From NCBI GenBank assembly GCA_016795205.1, contig JAEUHZ010000006.1:1-64000 (forward strand): 64,000 nucleotides of DNA, read 5' to 3'. Numbering within the stretch: the first letter of the stretch is position 1; every line of letters begins with the position of its first letter. The position numbers and the translations under genes were made by a program. This stretch comes from Planctomycetota bacterium. GTDB taxonomy: Bacteria > Planctomycetota > UBA1135 > GCA-002686595. The notes under the pieces are model-generated. The model did no database searches, was not told where the DNA came from, and saw only the letters and a list, made by a program, of their open reading frames with translations. This document shows positions 54,222-62,159 of the stretch, piece by piece.

Positions 54222-55358
54222 ATGTCCCCTCGCACCGGTTCTCCCGGGCTGCTCGTCGCGCTCGCCGTGACGGCGGGGGCGGTGGCCTTCGGCGTCTGGT
54301 GGGTGGCTCCAGGTGGCGATCTTCGCGCGGTTGCGGCCGTGGATCGCGATGCGACGACTTTCGCGGGACGCACCACGGAACGAGCGGGCCTCGAGCTGGC
54401 AGCAGCGCGCGCTGCTCCCGAGCGCGTGAGCACGGTCACGTCCGCCGACGAGGTTCCCTGTCTCGAGCCCGGCCACTGCTCGATCACCGGTCGCATCGTC
54501 GCCGCGGACGGAACGCCCGTGGCCGATGCGCGCGTCGCGATCCTGGCGGCGCCGCACGCGCCCGACGGGCTTGCCGTGCGCGGCGAGACGCGCGTCGATG
54601 CGCTCGGTCGCTTCGACGTGCGCACTGCGCAGCCCGGCGACGTGTGGCTCGTCGCATGGAAGCCCGGGCTGCGGCCGTCCCTGCGGAGGCTCGCTGTCGA
54701 CGAGGGCTTCGTGGAGCTCGCGGAGTCGCTCGAACTCGGTCCGGGCGTCGGGCTCGAGGGCCGCGTGCTCGCGAGCGGTGCGCCGCTCGCCCGCGTCGAG
54801 CTCGAGGCCGCCGTGCCGCGCCATGCGCGCCGCGTGCGCATCGGGGAGGACGAGCTCGCGCTACTCGACGGCGCGCTCGAGTGGGCCACCCCGCGCTCCA
54901 TCACCGCCGAGGATGGCTCATGGTCCTTTCGCGGCTTGGCACCTGGACCGCGCATCGTGCGGCCGTACGCGTTTCGCTGCCCGAACGCGGTTCTCCCGCC
55001 CAGCGCGCTCTCGCCCGCGACGCTGGGGGCGCCGGCGCGCGGTGTCGACCTGCTGATTCCGAGCGCGAGACTCGCGTTGGCGATCGTCGCCGACGGTGCG
55101 CCGGTCCCGTGGGCCGAGGTCGAGGTCGAGTACCGCGGCGTTCGCGGCCTGCGGCGCGCCGATCCGCGAGGCCAGCTCGAGCTCGACGTCATGCCGGGTG
55201 AGGTGCTCGCGCTCGTCGTGCGCGCGCACAGGCGCGTGCCACGGCGTGAGGTCGTGAACGCCTTGCGCCGTGGCGAGCGGCGCGAGTTGCAGGTCGCCGC
55301 CGGCGCACCCGCGCCGGTGCCCGGATCCCAAGCGCCCATGATCTGGCGGGACAAATGA
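54222..55358 (+). CDS. Membrane-anchored carboxypeptidase-regulatory-like protein
   Basis: The 378-residue protein has an N-terminal membrane helix (GLLVALAVTAGAVAFGVWWV) and then at least two Ig-like carboxypeptidase-regulatory repeats (SITGRIVAADGTPVADARVAI, LEGRVLASGAPLARVELEA) with the WSFRGLAPG strand that closes such domains. It would sit in the periplasm, anchored to the inner membrane. It lacks sigma-factor regions, unlike the gene at 24716. Function unknown. The frameshifted gene at 10641-11633 looks like a damaged relative. Confidence 0.8.
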   Translation: MSPRTGSPGLLVALAVTAGAVAFGVWWVAPGGDLRAVAAVDRDATTFAGRTTERAGLELAAARAAPERVSTVTSADEVPCLEPGHCSITGRIVAADGTPVADARVAILAAPHAPDGLAVRGETRVDALGRFDVRTAQPGDVWLVAWKPGLRPSLRRLAVDEGFVELAESLELGPGVGLEGRVLASGAPLARVELEAAVPRHARRVRIGEDELALLDGALEWATPRSITAEDGSWSFRGLAPGPRIVRPYAFRCPNAVLPPSALSPATLGAPARGVDLLIPSARLALAIVADGAPVPWAEVEVEYRGVRGLRRADPRGQLELDVMPGEVLALVVRAHRRVPRREVVNALRRGERRELQVAAGAPAPVPGSQAPMIWRDK

Positions 55359-55784
55359 CCGTGCCAGGGCGCTCGGAGCCGGGGGTCGGCGGCTGGCCGG
55401 GATCGTGTGCCGGGGTCGCGCGTGCCTCCGCTAGCATCGCCGGCCCAGGGAGGAAGAGGATGGAAGCGACGCACAGCGCCCAGCAGCTCACCGCGCAAGG
55501 GACGACGCTCACACGCAGGGGATCGGCCGCGGGCCTGAGGCCCGCAGCGAGCTCGAAGTGCGAGGACGGCCCCTCCGCCGCCCGCCACGTGGACGGCGCC
55601 GTGCGGTGCACGGGCCTCAGCGCGCAGGGCCTGAAGGCCGGCACCAGGCGCTGCCACGCGGACGAGAAGCTGCTCGACGCGGGCACGTTTCGCCTGAGCA
55701 GGCGCGTCGGTGGCTGGAGGACCGGCAACGCGCGAGGCGCGTTGCAGAGGACGCAGACGTTCCCGGGCTGAGCCCGAGCCGGCC
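55359..55784. other. 426-base leader region with two small hairpins
   Basis: No frame here has coding character. Two perfect hairpins lie near the right end: CGCCT-GAGC-AGGCG (55691-55704) and CAACGCGC-GAG-GCGCGTTG (55726-55744), the latter 41 bases before the prolyl aminopeptidase start. They may be a terminator of the preceding gene or a structured 5' leader. Confidence 0.45.
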
Positions 55785-56759
55785 ATGACGACGTCGCTCC
55801 AGCGCGATCCGATCTCGTTCCTCTACCCCACGCCGGAGCACTTCCGCACGGGTCGCCTGCGCGTGTCGCGCCTGCACGAGATCTACTGGGAGGAGTCGGG
55901 CAATCCGGGCGGAAAGCCCGTGGTGTTCCTGCACGGTGGGCCGGGCGGCGGCACGACGAGCGCGCACCGCCGCTTCTTCGACCCGCGGGCCTACCGCATC
56001 GTGCTGTTCGACCAGCGCGGCTGCGGGCAGAGCACGCCCTACGCCGAGGTGCGCGAGAACACGACCTGGGACCTCGTCGCGGACATCGAGAAGCTGCGCG
56101 CACACCTTGGGATCGAGCGCTGGCAGGTGTTCGGCGGCTCGTGGGGCAGCACCTTGGCCCTGGCCTACGCCGAGAAGCACCCCGATCGCGTCACGGAGCT
56201 CGTGCTGCGCGGCATCTTCCTCCTGCGCAAGAGCGAGATCGACTGGTTCTACCAGGAGGGCGCGAGCTGGCTGTTCCCCGAGGCGTGGCAGCACTACCTC
56301 GCGGCGATTCCGCCCGCGGAGCGTGGCGATCTCGTGCGGGCCTACGCGCAGCGGCTCTTCAGCGACGATCCGGCCGTGAACCTGCCGGCCGCGAAGGCCT
56401 GGAGCATCTGGGAAGGCTCGACCTCGAAGCTGCTGCCCGACACGGAGTTCGCCGCGAAGTTCGGCGCCGACGCCACGACCCTGGCCTTCGCGCGCATCGA
56501 GTGCCACTACTTCGTGAACCAGGGCTTCTTCGACGTCGACGGCCAGCTCCTGCGCGACGTCGAGCGTATCCGCCACCTCCCGTGCGTCATCGTGCAGGGC
56601 CGCTACGACGTCGTGTGCCCGATCCAGAGCGCCTACGACCTGTCGCGCGCCTGGCCCGAGGCGGACCTGTTCGTCGTGCCCGACGCGGGCCACAGCGCGT
56701 TCGAGCCCGGGATCGCGCGCGCGCTGGTCGCTGCGACGGACCGCTTCGGGCGCGGCTGA
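55785..56759 (+). CDS. pip: Prolyl aminopeptidase
   Basis: The 324-residue alpha/beta-hydrolase removes N-terminal proline from peptides (MEROPS S33). It has the oxyanion HGGPGGG motif (about residues 51-57), DQRGCGQSTP, and the nucleophile Ser119 in FGGSWGSTLAL. The acid is Asp275 in GRYDVVCP and the base is His303 in DAGHSAFE. All match the proline iminopeptidase family in order and spacing. ATG 55785 fits the usual length; the frame upstream is not coding. It is cytoplasmic. The stop codon lies in the loop of a 12-bp hairpin. Confidence 0.96.
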   Translation: MTTSLQRDPISFLYPTPEHFRTGRLRVSRLHEIYWEESGNPGGKPVVFLHGGPGGGTTSAHRRFFDPRAYRIVLFDQRGCGQSTPYAEVRENTTWDLVADIEKLRAHLGIERWQVFGGSWGSTLALAYAEKHPDRVTELVLRGIFLLRKSEIDWFYQEGASWLFPEAWQHYLAAIPPAERGDLVRAYAQRLFSDDPAVNLPAAKAWSIWEGSTSKLLPDTEFAAKFGADATTLAFARIECHYFVNQGFFDVDGQLLRDVERIRHLPCVIVQGRYDVVCPIQSAYDLSRAWPEADLFVVPDAGHSAFEPGIARALVAATDRFGRG

Positions 56760-56771
56760 GCCGCGCCCGAA
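56745..56771. terminator. Hairpin with stop codon in the loop
   Basis: TTCGGGCGCGGC and GCCGCGCCCGAA form a perfect 12-bp stem whose three-base loop is the TGA stop (56757-56759) of the prolyl aminopeptidase gene. It lies between convergent genes and would serve both. Confidence 0.6.
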
Positions 56772-56799
56772 CGGGCCGCGGCCCGCGCGACCGCCCGTT

Positions 56800-57543
56800 T
56801 CAGCGCTTCTTCTTGGCGGGCTCGGCCCGCAGGCCGCCGAGCAGCAGCGCGACGACTCGCGCCAGGGTGCGCTCGATCTCGCGACGCGAGCCGAGCTCCT
56901 TCGTCGACAGCGAGTAGGGGATCAGGGAGTTCGTCGCCGAGATCAGGGCGCGGGCCGTCTCGCCCGCGTCCTCGAAGGACAAGAGCCCGGCCGCGCGCCC
57001 CTGCTCCAGCACGCGTGCGAGCACCGTGGCCTCGACCGCGAACCACGCGGAGCGCCGCTCCAGGTAGGGGCTGCGCAAGGCCGCGAAGATCTCGTCGAGG
57101 CTCTTCGCGTAGTCCTTCACGACGTCGAGCCGGTAGACGACCCGATGCGTGAGGAGCTGCGCCAGACGCTTCCGGGCATCCCCGGGCCCGTCGGCGATGC
57201 GCTTCTCCTCGGCGAGCAGCCGCTCGACGACGCGATCGATGCGCGCCAGGAAGATGTCGTCCTTGCAGCGGAAATGCAGGTACAGCGTGCGTCGCGCGAT
57301 CCCTGCTTCCGTGGCCAGGTCGTCCATCGTCGTCTTGTGGTAGCCGTAGCGGCCCAGCAGCACGCCCGCGGCGTCCAGGATGGCGTCGCGGGTGTTCACC
57401 GGCCCTCCCGGGCCGGCGAGCGCACCGGCCCGGACGGCGGCCGCGGCCGGGCGCGGCGCCCCGGGCGCGGGTGGGCGGCCGAAGGTCGCGTGGGGCGGGT
57501 TCGGCCGGAGAGGGGCAGGGTTCGAAGGGGACGGGCGGATCAT
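56800..57543 (-). CDS. TetR/AcrR family transcriptional regulator
   Basis: The 247-residue protein starts at ATG 57543 with AGGAG upstream. A Pro/Ala-rich N-terminal tail of about 45 residues precedes the DNA-binding domain TRDAILDAAGVLLGRYGYHKTTMDDLA, with the helix-turn-helix continuing to GIARRTLYLHFRCKDD. The C-terminal helical ligand domain is generic. Targets are not known; it is convergent to the prolyl aminopeptidase gene and 140 bases downstream of pepE on the same strand. The tail is unusually long for the family, and a start nearer to VNTRDAI is possible. Confidence 0.9.
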   Translation of the reverse strand: MIRPSPSNPAPLRPNPPHATFGRPPAPGAPRPAAAAVRAGALAGPGGPVNTRDAILDAAGVLLGRYGYHKTTMDDLATEAGIARRTLYLHFRCKDDIFLARIDRVVERLLAEEKRIADGPGDARKRLAQLLTHRVVYRLDVVKDYAKSLDEIFAALRSPYLERRSAWFAVEATVLARVLEQGRAAGLLSFEDAGETARALISATNSLIPYSLSTKELGSRREIERTLARVVALLLGGLRAEPAKKKR

Positions 57544-57683
57544 CGGGGCTCCTGGACGAGTGCACACGAACTGAGATGTCGTGCACCTCGAGTTCCAGTC
57601 TGCCCCCGGCTCGCGCCGGCCGCGGTCCGCAGTGCGTAAGTCCCCTGGATCGCGCGTGTTCAGGCGCGCTGGAGTCGCCGGGC

Positions 57684-58394
57684 TCAGGACCCGAGCAGGG
57701 CGCGCAGGTCGCCCCCGGGCTGGACCTCGCAGGCCTCCGAGCCGTGCCGGAAGAGGCGCGCCGGCTCGTCACCGACGAGCTCGAGCGCGTCGCCCTCCAC
57801 GCGCAGCAGCGTGCCCTCGCGCAGACCCACCACGGTCGCACGCGGGTTGGCCTCCAGGTACTCGCGGATGCGCTCCTCGCGCGTCTCGCCCTGGAAGCCC
57901 GGCGGGTTGCCGTGCAGGTAGTGCGGGTTGATCTGGAACGGCACCAGCCCCAATGCGTCGAAACCCAGCGGATCGACGATCGGCATGTCGTTCGTCGTCT
58001 GGAACGTGGGGCAGGCCACGTTCGATCCCGCGCTCCAGCCCACGTACGGGGTTCCACCGCGCACCGCGCGCCGGATCGGGTCCATGAGGCCCAGGAGGTG
58101 CAGCGACCGCGCGAGCTGCCAGGTGTTCCCGCCGCCCACCACGATCAGCTCGGCCGCCGCGACCGCGGCCTGCGGCTCCGCGGCCCGGTGGAGGCCCTCG
58201 ACCTCCAGCCCCAGCTCGCGGAACGGGCGCCGCACGAGTTCGACGTAGTCGTCATGGCTGCGCGTCACGATCGCGTAGGGCACGAACAGCGCGCGCCGCA
58301 CGCGGCCGCCCAGGAAGGACTGGAGGGTCGGCTTGGCCCACTCCAGGTAGCCGAAGCCCGACTTCTTCGAGTTGCTCAGCAGCAGGAGTCGCAC
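57684..58394 (-). CDS. pepE: Dipeptidase E (alpha-aspartyl dipeptidase)
   Basis: The 236-residue S51-family peptidase splits Asp-X dipeptides. It starts at GTG 58394. The nucleophile is Ser121 in YVGWSAGSNVA; VVGGGNTWQL and TTNDMPIVDP (Asp136) match the family, as does His158 in INPHYL. The E. coli enzyme has the same triad order (Ser-Asp/Glu-His) and length. It is cytoplasmic and divergent from manA. Confidence 0.95.
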   Translation of the reverse strand: MRLLLLSNSKKSGFGYLEWAKPTLQSFLGGRVRRALFVPYAIVTRSHDDYVELVRRPFRELGLEVEGLHRAAEPQAAVAAAELIVVGGGNTWQLARSLHLLGLMDPIRRAVRGGTPYVGWSAGSNVACPTFQTTNDMPIVDPLGFDALGLVPFQINPHYLHGNPPGFQGETREERIREYLEANPRATVVGLREGTLLRVEGDALELVGDEPARLFRHGSEACEVQPGGDLRALLGS

Positions 58395-58504
58395 GTCGGC
58401 CTCGCGGGCGCGCGATCCTAACCGCCCGCGCGCGGTCGGGGAGGCGTCTCCCGGGCCGCGGCGGCGGGATCGGGCCCGCGGACGCTACGCTCTCCGTTCC
58501 GCCG

Positions 58505-59488
58505 ATGACACCCGCGATCCAGCCGCTGCCGCCCCTGCGCTTCGAGCGCCACACCTTCGAGAAGGTGTGGGGTGGCCGCCGCCTCGCGCCGTTCTTGGGC
58601 CTCCCGGGCTCCGACCGGCCGTGGGGCGAGAGCTGGGAGGTCTGCGACCGCGACGAAGCACCCTCCGTCGTCCGCGACGGGCCGTTGACCGGCACGCGCC
58701 TGCGCGACCTCGTCGCGCGACGCGGGGTCGAGCTGCTGGGGCACGCGCGCCCGGCGGCCGGTGGGCGCTTCCCGCTGCTCGTCAAGTTCCTCGACACGGC
58801 CGCGCCGCTCTCCGTGCAGGTTCACCCGAGCGCGAGCGACCCGGCCGGGGGGGAGGCCAAGACCGAGGCGTGGTGCTTCCTCGATGCCGCGCCGGACGCG
58901 CAGGTCTGGCTCGGCCTCGCGCCCGGCACGGCGCCCGACGCGCTGCGGCGCGCGGCGGGCAGCGCGCAGATCGTCCCGCTGCTCGCCGCCTGGCCCGCGC
59001 GCCCCGGTGAGTGTGCCCTCGTTCGCGGCGGCACGGTGCACGCGATCGGGGCGGGCGTCCTGCTGCTCGAGGTGCAGGACAACTCGGACACGACGCACCG
59101 CCTCTACGACTGGGACCGACCCGGCCTCGACGGACGGCCACGTCCGATCCACGTCGAGTCCGCCCTGCGCGTCGCGCAGGCCGCCCCGCACGAGGGACCG
59201 CGCGCCCCCCAGTGGAGCGTGGTGCCTGGCGGGCGCCGCGCGCGGCTGGCCGACTGCGAGAGCTTCACGCTCGACCGCGTCGAGGCCGCGGGTGGCGCCG
59301 ACGACGACACGCGCGACTTGGCCATCTTGTGGGTCGTGCTCGCCGGCCGCGGTCGCTTGTCGTGCGGCGCGGGGACCGTCGAGCTCGCGCCGGGCGACGT
59401 CTGGCTCGTGCCGGCCGCCACCGGCCGTCATCGCCTCGAGCCCACCGGCGGGACGCTCTCGCTCTTGCGCATCGGAACCACACCATGA
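58505..59488 (+). CDS. manA: Mannose-6-phosphate isomerase, class I type
   Basis: The 327-residue zinc enzyme interconverts mannose- and fructose-6-phosphate. It shows RFERHTFEKVWGGRRL, the WGESWEV stretch, the zinc site in SVQVHPSASDP and EAWCFLD, and RGGTVHAIGAGVLLLEVQDNSDTTHRLYDW. The length fits the short bacterial class. A C-terminal cupin strand pair follows. The stop overlaps the next start in an ATGA arrangement, so it is the first gene of a four-gene coupled unit. Confidence 0.94.
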   Translation: MTPAIQPLPPLRFERHTFEKVWGGRRLAPFLGLPGSDRPWGESWEVCDRDEAPSVVRDGPLTGTRLRDLVARRGVELLGHARPAAGGRFPLLVKFLDTAAPLSVQVHPSASDPAGGEAKTEAWCFLDAAPDAQVWLGLAPGTAPDALRRAAGSAQIVPLLAAWPARPGECALVRGGTVHAIGAGVLLLEVQDNSDTTHRLYDWDRPGLDGRPRPIHVESALRVAQAAPHEGPRAPQWSVVPGGRRARLADCESFTLDRVEAAGGADDDTRDLAILWVVLAGRGRLSCGAGTVELAPGDVWLVPAATGRHRLEPTGGTLSLLRIGTTP

Positions 59489-60630
59489 AGAAGAAGCAGG
59501 AATCCCCGCCGTCCGCGGCGCCCGATCCGGCCGGGCCCGCCGAGAGCCCGCGGCTCGTGCGGCTCAACAAGTTCCTGGCGGAGCACGGAGTCGCAGCGCG
59601 TCGGCGCTGCGACGAGCTCATCGCCGAAGGCAAGGTGTCCGTGGACGGCGAGCCAGCGCGCGAGCTGGGGCTGAAGATCGATCCCACGCGGCAGGAGGTC
59701 GAGGTCGACGGCTTCGTGTTCAAGGCGCGCAGCGCTCGACGGCGCTACTACGTCTTGAACAAGCCTTCCGGCGTGGTGTGCACGAACGAGGCCCGCGAGA
59801 CTCGTCCGCGCGCCGTCGACCTGATCACGGATCCGTTCAAGGGCCGCATCTACACGGTCGGGCGGCTCGACGAGGAGTCGAAGGGCCTGGTCCTGCTCAC
59901 GAACGACGGCGACTTCGCCCACCGCATCCAGCACCCGCGCTACGGCGTCGAGAAGACGTACCTGGTCAAGGTCTCGGGCGAGATCGACGACGCGGCGCTC
60001 AAGGAGATCCGCGAGGGCGTGCACCTCTCGGAGGGTCGCACGGCCGGAGCACGCATCGTCGTCCACGATCGCGGGCGCTCGCACTCACTCCTGTCCGTCT
60101 CGATCCGCGAGGGCATGAACCGCGAGATCCGGCGCGTGTTCGCGCGCTTTGGCTTCAAGGTCACGGAGCTCAAGCGCATCCGGATCGGCGCGCTCACGGA
60201 CCGCGGCCTCAAGCCAGGACGCTGGCGCGAGCTCGCGCCGGCGGAGGTGGCGGCACTGCTCGCGAACGAGCCGGCGCGCGCGGCCGCCATCGCTGCCAAC
60301 CCCAAGCCCTCCGGCGCGCGCCGGGGCCGCGGGGGTGAGCTGCGGCCGCGCGGCGCGGCGCCTCTCGGCCAGCCCAAGCGACGCGGCTACGCGCGCCACT
60401 TGGTGCAAGGCGGCCGCGCGGTCGAGCGACGCCCGGACGCGCCGCCGCGCTTCGCGGAGCGCGGTCTCGCCGGCGGGCCGGGCGTGGGCGGCCGCCGCGG
60501 TGCCGGAAGCCCACGCGGGCCCAGCACTGCGCGCGGGCCGGGAGCGTCACGCGGCGCCGGCGGTGCGGCGCGCTACGGTCCGGCGAAGAAGCCCAAGGTG
60601 GGACGCACGCAGCGTGGAGGCGGACGATGA
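59485..60630 (+). CDS. RluB/RsuA-family pseudouridine synthase with Arg/Gly-rich tail
   Basis: The 381-residue protein has an N-terminal S4 RNA-binding domain (RLNKFLAEHGVAARRRCDELI), then the RsuA/RluB catalytic part with the active-site aspartate in YTVGRLDEESKGLVLLTNDGDF. EGMNREIRRVFARFGFKV closes the core at about residue 235. Residues about 260-381 are a low-complexity Arg/Gly/Pro/Ala-rich extension, likely disordered and RNA-binding. It isomerises uridine in rRNA, probably 23S U2605 or a nearby site; the exact target cannot be told. ATGA overlaps on both sides couple it to manA and the M16 gene. Confidence 0.92.
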   Translation: MKKKQESPPSAAPDPAGPAESPRLVRLNKFLAEHGVAARRRCDELIAEGKVSVDGEPARELGLKIDPTRQEVEVDGFVFKARSARRRYYVLNKPSGVVCTNEARETRPRAVDLITDPFKGRIYTVGRLDEESKGLVLLTNDGDFAHRIQHPRYGVEKTYLVKVSGEIDDAALKEIREGVHLSEGRTAGARIVVHDRGRSHSLLSVSIREGMNREIRRVFARFGFKVTELKRIRIGALTDRGLKPGRWRELAPAEVAALLANEPARAAAIAANPKPSGARRGRGGELRPRGAAPLGQPKRRGYARHLVQGGRAVERRPDAPPRFAERGLAGGPGVGGRRGAGSPRGPSTARGPGASRGAGGAARYGPAKKPKVGRTQRGGGR

Positions 60631-62159
60631 GCACCGAGCTGCCCGTCCTGGCGGTGAAGGCCGGCGCGGCGATTCGCGAGCACGTGCTCGCGAACGGGCT
60701 GCGCGTGCTGCTCGTCGAGCGACACCTCGATCCGGTCGTGGCCGTGATGCTGTGGTACCGCGTCGGATCACGCGACGAGGTCGACGAGATCGCCGGCGTG
60801 TCGCACTTCCTGGAGCACATGATGTTCAAGGGCAGCGCGCGCTTCGGCAAAGGCGAAGTGGACCGCGTGACGACGCTCTTGGGCGGCAGCAACAACGCGT
60901 TCACCACGAACGACCACACGGCCTACTGGTTCGAGCTGGCTTCGGACCGCTTCGAGGCGGCGCTGGAGATCGAAGCCGATCGCATGCGCGCCTTGCTGCT
61001 GGATCCGGTCGAGTTCGCGGCCGAGAAGGACGTCGTGCTCGAGGAGCTCGCCATGGGCCGCGACGACCCGTGGCGGCGTCTCACGGAGCTGGTCCAGGAA
61101 GGGGTCTTCGGGCGCCACCCGTATCGACGCCCGATCATCGGGCACGCGGACGCCCTGAAGCGCCTCTCCGTCGAGGAGCTGCGCGCGCACCACTCCCGGC
61201 ACTACCGGCCGTCGAACGCGATCCTGGTCCTGTCCGGGGACTTCCAGCCGGAGCGCGCGCTCGAGCTCGTCGAGCGCCACCTGGGCACGGTCGCGCCGCC
61301 GCCCCTGGCCGTGCGCGAGACCTTCCGGCCCGCGATCGAGGAACCGCCGGGCGAGAAGCGCCTGTCGATGACCTGGGACGACGAGGGCCAGCGCCTGTGC
61401 ATGGCGTGGCCGAGCGGCGCGGTCGGCACGCCGACGGATTGGACCCTCGACGTCGTGTCGACGTTGCTCACCGGGGGGCGCCTGTCGCGCCTGCACCGGC
61501 GGCTCGTGCTCGAGCAGGGCCTCGCGACGACCGTGTCGACCCAGAACGACGCGCGCGTCGACGGCGGTGCGTTCTGGCTCATGGCCGAGTGTGCCCAGGG
61601 CACGGCCCCGAGCGTGCTCGAGGCCGCGATCGACGCCGAGCTGGCGCGGCTGTGGGAGGAGGCCGTGCCGGCGGCCGAGCTCGAGCGCGCCAAGCGCATC
61701 CTGATCAGCGGTGAGGCCTACGACAGCGAGACCGTGAGCGATCTGGCCGAGGAGCTCGGCGAGTTCGCCATCGACGCGGATTGGCGGCTCTCGCTCCAGA
61801 CCGTCGACCGCATCCGCGCGGTGACGGCGCGCGACGTGCGCGAGACCGCCCGGACGATCCTGTCCGCCGCCCGCCGGACGCTGGCCTGGAGCCTGCCGCG
61901 GGAGCGGAGCATCGCGGCGCGCCGGTCGCCCCGCAAGGCGGCGAAGCGCAGCCCGAGGGGCACGGCCCCGCGCATCCCGAAGCGCTCGGCGCAGGGCGCG
62001 CCGAAGAGCGCAGCGACGAGCGCGCCGAAGAGGAAGACGCCTGCGGCCAAGCGCACGGGGCGACGCACGGCGCCGGGGGCGCGGCGCGGCGCGCCGGCCA
62101 CCGCGCGCTCGACGGCGCGCGGCGCCGCGGGCTCGCAGGCCGAGCGGAGCGGCCGATGA
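60627..62159 (+). CDS. M16 family metallopeptidase (active subunit) with basic tail
   Basis: The 510-residue protein has the inverted zinc motif His60-Phe-Leu-Glu-His64 in VSHFLEHMMFKG, with the third ligand expected in the later EKDVVLEELAM block. The C-terminal M16 half includes GGRLSRLHRRLVLEQGLA. Residues about 425-510 form a very basic Lys/Arg/Ala/Pro tail resembling histone H1 tails. No signal peptide is visible, which suggests a cytoplasmic enzyme. It pairs with the next gene, as active and inactive M16 subunits do in mitochondrial processing peptidase-like and bacterial heterodimers. ATGA overlaps on both sides. Confidence 0.93.
   Translation: MSTELPVLAVKAGAAIREHVLANGLRVLLVERHLDPVVAVMLWYRVGSRDEVDEIAGVSHFLEHMMFKGSARFGKGEVDRVTTLLGGSNNAFTTNDHTAYWFELASDRFEAALEIEADRMRALLLDPVEFAAEKDVVLEELAMGRDDPWRRLTELVQEGVFGRHPYRRPIIGHADALKRLSVEELRAHHSRHYRPSNAILVLSGDFQPERALELVERHLGTVAPPPLAVRETFRPAIEEPPGEKRLSMTWDDEGQRLCMAWPSGAVGTPTDWTLDVVSTLLTGGRLSRLHRRLVLEQGLATTVSTQNDARVDGGAFWLMAECAQGTAPSVLEAAIDAELARLWEEAVPAAELERAKRILISGEAYDSETVSDLAEELGEFAIDADWRLSLQTVDRIRAVTARDVRETARTILSAARRTLAWSLPRERSIAARRSPRKAAKRSPRGTAPRIPKRSAQGAPKSAATSAPKRKTPAAKRTGRRTAPGARRGAPATARSTARGAAGSQAERSGR

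Noticed and set aside
55355-55771. 138-codon plus-strand open frame before pip
   Set aside because: No ribosome-binding site, no hydrophobic core and no motif; it contains hairpins more consistent with a leader or terminator.
52118-55786. A 1222-codon minus-strand open frame
   Set aside because: It runs antisense through recN and the following gene; no recognisable domain, composition biased to Arg/Ala/Gly.
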